Shown in pieces: positions 39,561 to 53,925 of a stretch of 64,000 nucleotides of DNA. The stretch spans positions 1 through 64,000 of the forward strand of contig JAHLKI010000040.1 in assembly GCA_025602905.1 (NCBI GenBank), read 5' to 3'. The notes beneath the pieces were generated by a model. The model saw nothing but the letters and a program-made list of their open reading frames with translations. It was not told where the DNA came from and searched no databases. The stretch's first letter is position 1. Each line of letters begins with the position of its first letter. Both the position numbers and the translations under genes were made by a program. This DNA comes from Phlyctochytrium arcticum (lineage: Eukaryota; Chytridiomycota; Chytridiomycetes; Chytridiales; Chytridiaceae).

Positions 39561-40457
39561 ATGTCTTGCAATCATGTCGACTGCAATCACGTCAATCGAC
39601 CCGCGGCGGCCCGAGTCATGAGCCCAGCCCAACTATCCGACACCAGCGCGCGCTACATGACTATCCTCTTTGCCACAGCGTCAACTGGACATAGTACTCT
39701 CGCGATGGCCCTGGGATCCATCCTGGCACCCGCGACTCGCCCTCTGTATACCAAGGCGTTGGCAGAGGGTTTACTGTCCCATCACCGATTCATCTATACT
39801 GTCGAAGCAAAACTCTTTTTCTTGGAGATGAGCGTGGATGCATTCCTCAACCACGATTTTCCGGGTTCGCGGACGTTTTACTCCATGTTTCTTCTTTTGG
39901 ATGAAGCGTTGCGGTGCCCATCCCTTGAGGCATTCTTCCCGGCTTCGCTTGACGTCGTGACACCTGCCACACCCCATGCTTCCAACATGGTGACGCCATG
40001 GGGAACGCCGTACATGATCCGGCCTGTAGGCACGTCGAGGCTGGATCATGCCAAACCGCAATGCAATATGCTGGAGCGCTTGTCCAAGTCCACCCTCGAC
40101 GAAGACGATTTACTCCAAACTCTACTGGCCAATCCATTCATCACTTGCCACTGCCTCGACGTCGAAAACCCTACTTCAGCGCGGTACAAAGACCGCAATG
40201 CCCGCGACGACCTGTTCCCTGTTCCCCTCTGTAAAAAATCACACCCGTACTTGCTCGACTGCGCCAGGTGCGGTGCCGAGCAGGCAACAAGGACGGGCCC
40301 AAAGTTTCCCATGTGTTCAACGTGCCGCCGCGTGCGCTATTGCTCAAGAGAGTGTCCAAAGGCGGATTGGGGGCGCCATAAGACGACCTGTGAGCGTGAG
40401 CGCAGTTCGTGGTGGGGTAAGGCTGGGGGTAAGGCCGCAAGAAGCGAGACTCTATAA
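39561..40457 (+). CDS. MYND zinc-finger protein, copy A
   Basis: 298 residues from the ATG at 39561 (MSCNHVDCNH); the frame is open further upstream but the paralogue starts at the corresponding methionine. The C-terminus is a MYND-type zinc finger (CARCGAEQ, CSTCRRVRYCSREC, DWGRHKTTC), a protein-interaction module that binds two zinc ions. The N-terminal 200 residues have no recognised domain. A second, inverted copy lies at 42393-43252. Single exon. Function unknown; MYND proteins often act in transcriptional repression or chromatin. Confidence 0.8.
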   Translation: MSCNHVDCNHVNRPAAARVMSPAQLSDTSARYMTILFATASTGHSTLAMALGSILAPATRPLYTKALAEGLLSHHRFIYTVEAKLFFLEMSVDAFLNHDFPGSRTFYSMFLLLDEALRCPSLEAFFPASLDVVTPATPHASNMVTPWGTPYMIRPVGTSRLDHAKPQCNMLERLSKSTLDEDDLLQTLLANPFITCHCLDVENPTSARYKDRNARDDLFPVPLCKKSHPYLLDCARCGAEQATRTGPKFPMCSTCRRVRYCSRECPKADWGRHKTTCERERSSWWGKAGGKAARSETL

Positions 40458-41000
40458 AACGCTCGTATATCCAACTATACGTACAATGATCTCCCTATCC
40501 AATCGCTTCTAACCATGTGTCTTGTATGGTCTGTTCTCTCCCGTCTCGTTTTCTCCTTTTTTTTCTGTATTCCCTGTCAAACGTGCCATCTATCGTCTCT
40601 CTCTCAGAGTCGTTTCAGGGACCTGTCCTCTCTCACTTTCTAGCTCTATTTGAATCCGATAAACGGAGTGCACATTCAACATCTCTTCTCCCATTTGTCG
40701 ATTTCTTTTACCCAGCAAAACTATCTATTGCACCCAACTACTGATGAATTCTTGCCAATCTCTATTTTTTATTTTCTTACGGCACCACCACAAGTATATA
40801 TTGAACCGTCCATTTTACTTCTGACATGGCTGCCAAACAAATCATTTTATTTCTTTCCTGACGATAACTTAAGCTACTGCTTATACGTTTTTTCTTTCCA
40901 TCTCGGATGATTTTGCAAAAGCAAAATCGAGTGCGAAGCGAAGCGAGGCATTTCTTGGGCCCAGACATTTTTTTCCGAAAGGAAAAATGGATGGGGCGCT
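40458..41000. other. 3' flank of MYND gene A, no gene recognised
   Basis: Pyrimidine-rich sequence with similarity to the inverted 3' flank of gene B. No coding signal. Confidence 0.4.
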
Positions 41001-41004
41001 GAAC

Positions 41005-41350
41005 GATTTTGCAGAGAGAAAATTCAATACGGGGTTCACATGAACGTGCAACAATACGACGACCGCCGAGCGTAAGCGAGGGGGAGGAGCATGCGTTTAC
41101 TCACTGACTCGATTGGTTTTGAGGGATGGGATGAGGGGAAGGGACAGGATGAAGGGAAGGAAAGAGAGAAAAAGTAAAAAGTATATACTAACAGAAAGAG
41201 GATATATACATATAGGGCATGCACAAGTCATTCTTGTTTTTACTGGGCCCAGAGGTCGGGAGTTTCGAGCGGTAACAGAAACTGACAAAGTCAGGAAGCG
41301 TGGGAAAGAAAGTCTGGGATAATATCCCCCTTTTCCAGCATAAATGAAAC
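41005..41350. repeat. Dispersed repeat with promoter-like end, copy 2
   Basis: Contains GATTTTGCAGAGAGAAAATT CAATACGGGGTTCAC-type sequence near 41009-41040 and ends in the P unit (AGCGTGGGAAAGAAAGTCTG, ATAATATCCCCCTTTTCCAG). The same two blocks, in the same order, are found at 43838-44090. Confidence 0.7.
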
Positions 41351-42392
41351 AAGAGCCCCGTGGCGCCTGCGGGGAATATATATGGTAAATGGTAAAAGGC
41401 CGCGTGTAAAATATGTAGCAGAGCAGAAAGTAACAGCTATTTTGGCAGGAAAACAATAAATGTGTATAGGATACCCTGGGTGGGACAGGGCGGCCAAATG
41501 TTACAAGTAAGCCAATCCAGCACGATATGGAAAGTAAGCAAGAACCATGTCAAGATATGGGCACGGCGGGATAGGAAGAGACGTAGAGGTCCAGAGTGAT
41601 AGGTAAAGTGTAAATTCGCGCATTTTATGCACCGGTCGGAGGGAACGGTACGGTCAGGCCACGACCTATGGCAAGGGGTTTTTGAAAGATGTGAGTTTTT
41701 CATCATAGGTAGGGATACAATAAAGAGTTGCAACGTGCATAAGTAGGAAACAGAAAACAGATAGAGAAAGATAGATAGATATATAGCGAGATATTTAAAT
41801 GTAAATTTAGGAAGGAGAAAGAAGATGGGAGAAGATATTGCCCAAGCTATACTTGGACCAGGTAAAGAGAGGTGTATAGGTAGAAAAAAAGAAAGATCGA
41901 GTTCGGTTCAGATTGTTTGGCTAATCAAGCCCCAAGATAGAGAGAGAAATTAGAGAGAGAGGGGTAGAGCGAATTAAATATTATATAGATTGCAACCTTC
42001 TTCAGAATTAGCGTGCAATAGATAGTTTGCGGGGTATAGAACTGGAACCGCCGGTCCCACGACAAATGAATGGGACAAGACAGTCTATCAGATGTAAAAT
42101 GCGTGGTGCGTACTCGTTTGCCGGATTCAAACAGAGCTAGAAAGTGAGCATATATGATGTGAGAGGACAGTCCCCTGAAAGACTCGGAGAGAGACGATAG
42201 ATGGCTAGTTTCGTTCGGGACGTTTTGAGCAACTTTTGACAGGGACATATAAATACAGAAAAAAGGGAGAAACGAGACGGGAGAGAACAGAAATGTTCAG
42301 ACAACCACCACAAGACAAATGCTTAGATAGATTGGATTGAGAGAGCGAGAGAGAGAGAGATAATAGTACGTAGTTTCGGTCAAAAACTGCTC
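41351..42392. other. Centre and right flank of the MYND duplication, no gene
   Basis: AT- and purine-rich; includes a GAGAGAGAGA microsatellite near 42338-42362 and ATAGATAGAT near 41770. No gene supported. Confidence 0.45.
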
Positions 42393-43252
42393 TTAAGAGT
42401 CTCGCTTTGGGGCCTTACCCCACCACGAACTGCGCTTGCGTCCACAGGTCGTCTTGTGGCTACCCCAATCCGCCTTCTGACAATCCCTCGAGCAATAGCG
42501 CACGCGGCGGCACTTTGAACACATTGGGAATTTTGGGCCGGTCGGTGGCTGCTCGGTATTGCACTTGGCGCAATCCGTCTTGTACGCTCGTGATTTCTTA
42601 CAGAGATCCACTGGGAAGAGTTTGTCGGCCAGATTGCGTTCATTGTATCGTGCTGAAATAGGGTTCTCGACGTCGAGGCAGTGGCATGTAATCAATGGGT
42701 TGGATAGCATCGCTTGCAGTAAATCGTCTTCGTCGAGGTAGACTTGGATAAGCGCTCCAGCATATTGTATTGGGGTTGCTGGACATCCTCCTCCGACGTG
42801 CCGGCCGGCCAAACAATACAGGATGTGCCCCATGGTGTAATCATTTTTGAAGCATGAGGATGGGCGGTTGTCACGACGTCAAGACAACCCTGCAAGAAAT
42901 GCTCCAAGGATTCGCAGCGCAGGGCTTCGTCCAACACAATATACATCGAATAAAACGTCCGCGAACCAGGGAAATCGTGGTTAAGGAATGCATCCACGCT
43001 CATCTCCAGGAAAAACATCTTTGCTTCGGGAGTATATATGAATCGTTGATGGGTCAGTAATACCTCTGCCATCGTCTCGTTATAGAGAGGGCGTTTCCCG
43101 GATGCCAGAATGTCGGCCACGGCAACCGACAGAGGGTGACCCGTTGACGCTGTTGCGAATAAGACGTCCATATACCGTGCGCTCGTTCGGGCTAATTGGG
43201 CTGGGCCCATGGCTCGGGCCGCCGCGGGTCGCTGGACGTGATTGCAAGACAT
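42393..43252 (-). pseudogene. MYND zinc-finger protein, copy B, frameshifted
   Basis: Paralogue of the 39561-40457 gene, starting MSCNHVQRPAAARAMGPAQL. It reads in one frame to MLERLSKST and then continues in another frame as LDEDDLLQAMLSNPLITCH through the MYND finger (CAKCNTEQ, CSKCRRVRYCSRDC). Compared with copy A one base is missing near 42738-42742 (TCTACCTCGACG against TCCACCCTCGACG). As written it cannot make the zinc finger from the first ATG. An assembly error at this base is the alternative. Confidence 0.75.
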
Positions 43253-43837
43253 TGTTGCGAACAAAGTCGTAGTAGTGAGTTTTGTTGTGAAGTACAGTAG
43301 TCCGGAGTGGAAGTTGAAGTTGCTGGGATGCAATGGTAAAAATATGGAAGACGGCTTTGTTACACAGAGTTGACGCCACAAAGACGTTTCAACGACTTTG
43401 TCATGTGACAGAACCAGCCGCCTAAATTCTGTGATTGGCCCCAACGCCCATGCGTGTAAAGCGAACAAAGTCATCGGCGACTCCACTTGCCATTCATTCA
43501 TCTTGGACGGAATCGGGAATGCATTCCATCTTGTATCTGAACCAGATATGATAAATGTGTTTTTGATTCTTAAGTCCTAATTCTGTTCCGTGTTACAACT
43601 GGAATAATCGATTCTTCTTTGCCGGACCGGAGGGCACCGAAAGAAATGATTTTTTTTGGTGATTCGATCGAGTCGTAGTAGTACGGATGGAAGAGTTTGG
43701 GGGGATATTTACGGAATCCCATCGCGTTCTCAGATCTGATACTAATACTCGTACTCGAGTAAATAATATCGATGATTTTGCGAGCGGGAGCGAGGGAAAA
43801 GATTACTGACCAATCCCTTGCCAAGGGCGAGGAACAC
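43253..43837. other. Intergenic, no gene recognised
   Basis: 5' flank of MYND copy B and unassigned sequence. Confidence 0.4.
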
Positions 43838-44090
43838 GATTTTGCAGAGAGAAAAATCAATACGGGGTTCACAGAGGGTGCCAACAATACCCCGAGGCCA
43901 AAGTGTAGCGAGGGCGAGGAGCTATATGCATCTACAGTCTCGTGTAGTTGCGGAAGTGGATGAATGGATGTGTCATGGGCGATAGGTGGTGAGAGGTGGA
44001 ATGATGAGGCCCCCAAAGACTCCACCCACAGAGCGTGGGAAAGAAAGTACGGGATAATATCCCCTTTTCTAGCACAAATGAAACACGTGT
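43838..44090. repeat. Dispersed repeat with promoter-like end, copy 3
   Basis: GATTTTGCAGAGAGAAAAAT and the following CAATACGGGGTTCACA block, then CCCCCAAAGACTCCACCCAC and AGAGCGTGGGAAAGAAAGTA, GGGATAATATCCCCTTTTCT. It ends about 75 bp before the FAM184-like ATG, so it probably supplies that gene's promoter. GGGATAATATCCCC is palindromic at its edges. Confidence 0.7.
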
Positions 44091-44163
44091 CGACTTAGTC
44101 AGCCATTCTCCGACCTTTGACTTGAAATTTTGGTCAAAACCGGGGGCATTGCATTTCGCAAGC

Positions 44164-47100
44164 ATGTCAAAAACATCATCGACCCGAGGCTCCCACAGCG
44201 ACAACCTCCATAGCCATTCCAGCAGTTCCTCCTCATTAATTAATAAGGAATCAAATGACCTCATCTACAAACTCTCGAAAAAGATTGCCCAATTGACCAA
44301 AGTCATTTATTACCTCAACACCAAGAATGAAGACCATGCGACGGAGGTCCAGAGTTTGGCTGAGGCTTATGAGGATGAAATATCAGAGGTGCGGTTTGGT
44401 TTTTTTTTTTAAAGTGGGGGTGGTAGTTGATGGTGGATTTAGGTTCTGGGAGATGCACGGGCGAGGATTAAAAAGACAAGGGATCAGATGGAGGATGGAC
44501 AACTCAAATTACGGGCTCATGAGGAGGTCATTCAGGTATAACTATCCATTTTGGGATCCCAGACTGCTTGCAGAACCTGATGCTCTATGACGGGGAAAAA
44601 AAACAGTCCTACTTGGAAAAAATCTCGGCTCAGGAATCCAAGATCGCTAGTCAAGATGAAGCTCTTACAGCCGCTACAAGCAGAATCACATCCCTAGAAC
44701 AACAACTCCTCACTTCCGAAAAAGAGAAGGAAGACGCCGCAACTCACCACGCCAAAACCCTCGAGTCCCTCTCCCTCCAACTCTCATCCTCCCAATCCTC
44801 TGAATCCGCCGACCTCCAGTCCTCCTTTGACCGGCGCCAGCGGGACTTGGCCGACCTGCATACCCAAGAACTCACCGACGTGAAAGCCAAAGCTGTGGCC
44901 GAAATGGAAGAGTTGAGGACAGACTTGACGAAAAAAATCAATGGCTTGACGGACGAAAAGGCGAAATTGGAAGAACGGATTAGTCATACTGTTAGTACGG
45001 TCAAGTCCCGGCAACAGGATGAAGTCGAGTTCCAGCAACAGGAAATCAGGCAACTCAAGCAGGCCTTGGAAGATCAAGTCAAAGAGAGTCGGATGCAGAT
45101 TGAGTCTCTGGAGAAACGACTGACAGCCGAACACGCCCAGGAACACCAGGACTTGGCATCGAAACAATCGGCTTTGGCTGAGGCTACGGATAAGTTACAA
45201 CGGTAAGGGTGATTTTTCTTTTGTGACTGAGGTTATGACAGGTGTGTGTTCTGATGGCTTTGTTGAAAATGCAGGAAAAGTGACCGGGTATTGGAACTCG
45301 AAGCCGAAATGGCTCAATTGACGCTTCAGTACCGATCAACCAAAGTCAAAATCGATGACCAGGTCGCCAAATCCGACGCATTAGATAAGGTCATCTTTCC
45401 TGCCTTATTCCTCCCCCAAAACAAGTATCCTCAACTCTCCCACCTTCTCTAGACAATCAAGGACCTAACATCCAAACTGGCCCTCTCGGATTCCCACACC
45501 ACGGACCTCCAATCCGCCATCGATTTTAAAGACCGCAAATTAGCCGACGCCAAGACCGCCTATGCCCAACTCCAGGACAGGATACTGGCCTTGGAAGATG
45601 AAATTGAACTGCTGAAACGGGACCGGGACGGATATATTGAACAGGTCGAGTCGTTGAAAGATGATGTAGTCCTGATACGCGCTGAAAAGGGCGAGTGTGA
45701 GAGAAAGTATTTGGATGAAGGTTAGTATTTTTTTTCTCACACGAGTTTTCTGATTGTGTGTGGTACTAATGTTTGGGAAAAGTTGCTGCAAAAGAAACAT
45801 GTATCCAAGAAATGGAATCTCAGCGCCTCGCCCAGGAAAAGCTGCTCTCCGACTCTTTATCCTCCCAACACGCCACCCTCCAATCCCAGTATTCTCTCCA
45901 ACTCCAAACACAAATCGACCAATCCACCCAAAAGTACGAGCAGGCCATGGCCGAAAAAGCCGCGGAAATCACAGCTTTGATGACGTCGGCAAGGAACGCG
46001 GATATGGCTGCCACACTCCGAATTGAGGAAGCACGTAAAGCGGCCGAGGAAGTTGAAGCGGGACTGAGGGGTACGATTTCACGACTGGAATCCGAGAAAT
46101 CCGACCTAGAGGCCCAATTAAGTGCCACGCAGGCTACACTTGACGAACGCATGATGGATATTAATAAACACTTGTTAACCATCCAGGTCAGTTACCTCTT
46201 TCCCTCTTTCAACCTTTTTCGCAGTCCAACTAAACAGTGAAATAGCACAACCTGGAAAAAATCACCAGCCTGGAAATCGATAAGGCCGACTTGTTCCAGA
46301 AAATGGTGCATATTGATGAATCGATTCGTAAGGAAATGGCGGATCGGTTTGAGAAGGAGCGGGTGGAGATTTCTGAGCATTTGTAAGTATGATTGTCTTA
46401 TTCATTATTGTGACTGGGATGATTGATTTTTTTTGGATAGGGACCACGAATCCAAAATCGAGTTGCAGAGGTTACGGGATACATTAGAATCAAATTATAC
46501 TCAAGATTTACAGGTACCCGTCTCTCCGTCACATTTTTCGCACAATTCCCACACTCATGATTCTTGCAGACGACAATGACCCAACGGGAACGCCAATACG
46601 ACGACCAGATCCAAGCAATAAGAATTACCCAACAAAAAGAGATACAGAAAATGCAGCGGGCCGTCTCGAACGCTGAAGGGACTGCAACGTCACTGGAAAA
46701 AGATAAAGCGTTGCTGCAGAAACACATCAGGGATTTGGAAAAAGTAACAAAAAAAAACATCTTTACCGACCCCCCTCTTTTTTTTAATGTCAACTATTTT
46801 TCACACAATAGAAACACCGCGAAAACGTCGAGACCCTCTCCGAAACACACGCCCAGACTCTCCTTGACGCACAAACCAAATGGGACGCAGAAGCCCAGGC
46901 GAGGGATACGCAACTCAAAGTCGCGTCCACGATTGCATTGGCCCAATTGGAAAAACGACTCCAAGCCGAAAAGGAAGACCTGGAAGCTGCACATCGGAAA
47001 CAGGTCGATGAGTTACGGACGTTTCATACGCTGACCAATATTGCTGCCAAAAAGGTAATGTTTATTTCTTGGGAGTGTGGGAAGTTTTTTTTTGATGATG

Positions 47101-48271
47101 ATGATGAAATAGGAAGCGGAATCTATGCGGCTGGCTGAACTCCACCGTCTCGAAACAGAACATGAACGGACCCTGGCCCAACAACGGCTTGACTTGACGA
47201 CACAAGCCAGTGACCAGATTGAAAAATTGGAATTGGAACATGCGGAGGTTTTACGGCGGGACCGGGATGCCCATGCTGAAGGAATTAGGCTGAAGGAAGA
47301 GGAGATTGAGCGGTTGGAGGGGGTTATTGAGGAAGCCAAGGTTTGTTTGTTTGTTTTTTTGCGTTGTGGAAAGAGGATGGTTTTTTTTTAAATTTATTGA
47401 AAACGATTTGTTTGAACAGGACCGGGAATCACAACTCCGAATCACGATTGCAACGCTCACATCCACAGTCTCAACTCTCGAATCCACCATTCGGGAAAAA
47501 GACCAAACCCTCCATCTCCAACGGTACACCCCCACATCCCTCCTACCTTCAATAAAAAAAATTCTCATATTTATATAAACCATAGAGAAGAATCCACCCG
47601 GGCCGTTGCGGCCGCCCACGCCGAGCACCTAAAAACCCAAGCAGCAGCCATTACCCGACTCAACGAGTCCCATTTGTCTGAAGTCCAGACCATGATCAAA
47701 GAATTCGAACAGGCCCAGGCATTTCTCAAACGGCAAATCCAGAACCAGAAAAACGCGTACGGGGTTTCCTTGTATATACATTCTCCTGAGCAGAAAGAGA
47801 TTTTAATTTTTTTTGTTTTGTTTTTGGGATAGGTTGCAGGAAGCCGACCAGAAATACCTTAACCGCGAACCCCGCGAAATGGATACCCAGCGCATCGCCG
47901 ATTTGGAAAAAGATTTGGGGCGGGGGAAGGATATCATTACTGCTCTCATGGTACGCCCCCTTTTTACATCTCCCTCCATATGTTATGTTAAAGGAATGAT
48001 TTGTAGGAGGAACTTCAGTACTATAAACTCGAAATGAATAATCGGGAGACATCGTTCAACAAAATATTTAATAAGACTCCCATGGTGGGACTTATGCAGC
48101 CTACTCTTGGGTTAAATAAGGTAACAGTCCTACATTAAACAAACCCCGCCTACAACCTTTTCTTCTCTCACACCCGATTTTCACTAGATGAAATCCCCGT
48201 CACGGTCATTGGCCAACTTGGCATCATCGAAATTACCGCCATTGATTAGTTCACCACAGGCACCATCGTGA
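44164..48271 (+). CDS. FAM184-like coiled-coil protein
   Basis: A long coiled-coil protein spread over more than ten exons with short GT-AG introns. After a serine-rich start (MSKTSSTRGSHS), the segment YKLSKKIAQLTKVIYYLNTK matches the conserved N-terminal signature of the FAM184 family. Exons seen include 44164-44388, 44443-44535, about 44573-45205, 45274-45388, 45453-45721, 45781-46185 and further ones to a last exon 48188-48271 (MKSPSRSLANLASS...). The end, NKIFNKTPMVGLMQPTLGLN, also fits the family's C-terminus. Nearly all of it is heptad-rich E/K/Q/L helix. The biochemical role is not known; the family is widespread in animals and flagellated protists. Exact exon borders are approximate. 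Confidence 0.8.
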
Positions 48272-48451
48272 TTTTTATTTTATCTTTCTGTAACTTGGGC
48301 ATTTTTCGGACGTTTTGTGTGTGTCTATTGTACTCTATGTCATAATTTAGAATTTAGATACCCCCCTCCTCCCATCCATCCAAAAAATGACTACGGCTAA
48401 TCTTGTAAATACATAAATTAAAGGGAGAAAATGACAAGTGGAGGGGTATGT

Positions 48452-50294
48452 TCATGCAGCGTCTTCTCCTGCATACCCTTTAGCGATCCCCGTACGTCCC
48501 TGAACGGCCGCTTTAACGCTCGAATTCTCGAGTGCGGGGTCCAGACCACGGAATATCCGGGATTGGAGAAAACTGGCCGCGTGGCTTGTTGCTGATGTCG
48601 TTGACACTTCTCCGGCTGGCGTACGGAGTGTCAGCTGTGAATCATTGGTTGATGAATCGGGCGTAGGTTGAGTGGGACCACGACGTCTTGTTGCCCGCTG
48701 CTTGAATTCTCCCGTCGCCAACGAAAAGTATGGCGTATCATTATCCTCGTCACTAGTCTCATCATCCATCCCACCCCCTTCAACAGCCTCACGCAACCGG
48801 GGCGCAAGCACCCCAAAACTCGTCTCATAAGCCCCAGTCCACTCCTGCGTCTTCCGTAGCGCCATCTCCAATTCAAACGGCGTGACAATCGGGCGAAGGT
48901 ATTCTTTACTATCCAAAATCGAGTTTTCGGGACACGCAATCAGGCAAAATACATCGATTTCGAGAAAATTGCCGAGTTTGGCCGGATTGGGTTTGCCAAC
49001 GGCTAGGAGGTAGGGTTTTTTTCCCGCGAGCTGGATGAGTTTTTTAAGGGAGTTGATGATGTGCAGGTAGGATGCTATGTTTTTGTGGAATTAGGAACCG
49101 GTTGGGGAAGGAGGAGAGAGGGGGGTTCAAGCTTACCAACTCCTAGAGTTCCGACTACGATTCCGACCACATCGGCATCACGCGCTTTTTGGACCATAAA
49201 GTATCGTCGCATTAAAAGCTTGTTGCATGATCCAGACGCTTCAATGATTTCGTTGGTGGCTGGGTCAAACGCGTGGATCTGTGCATCAAATAAGTGAGAT
49301 CATGGACCACAGAGACGATACTTGAGACACTTACAGCGGACGAACTGTGCGTCAGAACTAGATTAGTGAGAGTTAGGCTTTCACCGCCCACGTAAAAAAT
49401 TCTGTGATCCCCCGTGGCTGCTGGAGACTCGGCGGGTGGTATCGATGGGTCGCTATTACCACTGCTATCTACTGCATCACCAGGTGATACAGTGTCGCCT
49501 ACGGGAAAACATATGCTGGGGATTGGGTGATGTGTGACGTTGTATGAGAGGGATGTAAGGGTCTTGACGAGTTCATCTTGATAACATAGTGTAAGTACAG
49601 ATGTCATATCATGGTCTGGAAAAGGTTGAGTACCTGCACATTGCACGTATGAGACATCGAATTTGAGATGAACTGTTTGGTCCGATGTGGATTTGTAGAG
49701 GGAGGTAAACTTTTGTATGCACGCCGGCACGTCGATGGGGAGGAGAGGGAAGCAGTATATCACAGGTAAACGGGTCGTTCTGTTGGGAATTTCGTTATTT
49801 GCTGTTACAAGAGCCAAAGAATGATGGGGAAAACATACGGACTCAGGCATGCACGGCCAAAATGGACTACCACGTCAGCCAAACCATGCTCGGCAGCAAC
49901 CTCATCCGCGCAGCAGCTGGAATTTTCGTAACATTAGCTGAATGTAATGAAATGACGAGGGGTGTTTCTTGACAAACCTCCCAAATGTCGTATCGCCCAG
50001 CACAAACACCTCAGATGAAGTTTGGTCTTGTACGTCTCTCGCCAAGTTCACCGAACTCGGCAAATGTTCATCAGCAAATTGCAACGCAACCTGGTATAAT
50101 GAATCATGGTCAGTAGGCACAGAGAGGAAGGAATCATGTCCAAATCAAACCTTCTTGAACTTGTGGACATTGATTAGGTCTATCACTGGGTTGATGTCAA
50201 ATATGGGGTGTTGGCTTGTCATGCTGACATTGGCCGGGGCACTTTCGATCTGCCGCAGCATTATGTCGCTGGAGTCGGTAGAGAATGCCGCCAT
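48452..50294 (-). CDS. DPH2: Diphthamide biosynthesis protein 2
   Basis: Start ATG at 50294 ([18 protein letters not shown]). The first intron (50091-50150) leads into [20 protein letters not shown], and another intron falls inside [33 protein letters not shown], the hallmark of the Dph1/Dph2 family including the cluster-binding cysteine region. The C-terminal exon (48916 to 48452) has [19 protein letters not shown], also conserved. Dph2 pairs with Dph1 as the radical-SAM-like iron-sulphur enzyme that starts diphthamide formation on elongation factor 2, in the cytosol. At least five exons. The final ~120 residues are low in conservation. It faces the AFG2 gene head-to-head. Confidence 0.9.
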
Positions 50295-50493
50295 GTTTGG
50301 GAGTCGGCCAGTGTTGTTTGGAGATGTAAACTTGAAAAGGGTTTTGGCACAATACTCAAAAGGAATCGCTTCAAATTCCGACCCTCACGTGCAATGCGTC
50401 GTTGCTGCAATTCGGATTTGTGAAATTGTGAAATTGCCACAAAGCCGAGCCAGCAAGAGTTTGGCAACTTGGACAGGTTGTTCTGCGTGGGCT

Positions 50494-53625
<3,132 letters not shown>

Positions 53626-53925
53626 CGTTTTCATTAATTGTATGGGGCATGAAAACTGCTGCTCCGGGAGATAGAAATTGGGATAATTTTGGATGAGGGG
53701 ACCATTTACATGTTCCCAGCGAACTCTGTCGACCTTTTATGAAGAGATTCCCATACAGAAGGGCACTCAAGCCGGGTGGGCCCGTGGGGCCCGTGGGAAC
53801 TTGGACTCTTGGCTGAAATCATTTAGACCAATTTGGAATATATTAAATGCTGTCACTGAAGAGTCAAGACAAAACTCATCCGGATTTGAGTTGCCTTAAG
53901 AAAATCCCGAAGATCGCACTCTAGA
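53626..53925. other. Intergenic between AFG2 and Ku70
   Basis: About 300 bp. An open frame at 53693-53899 has no recognisable features. It most likely holds the AFG2 terminator and the Ku70 promoter. Confidence 0.4.

Larger units (their letters stand above)
39561..43252. repeat. Tail-to-tail inverted duplication of a MYND gene
   Basis: The MYND gene and part of its 3' flank occur in inverted orientation around a centre near 41406. For example the 40530-40660 stretch (CTCCCGTCTCGTTTCTCC-like, then CTATCGTCTCTCTC) corresponds to the complement of 42150-42290. Copies have diverged substantially, so this is an old duplication. Confidence 0.75.
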
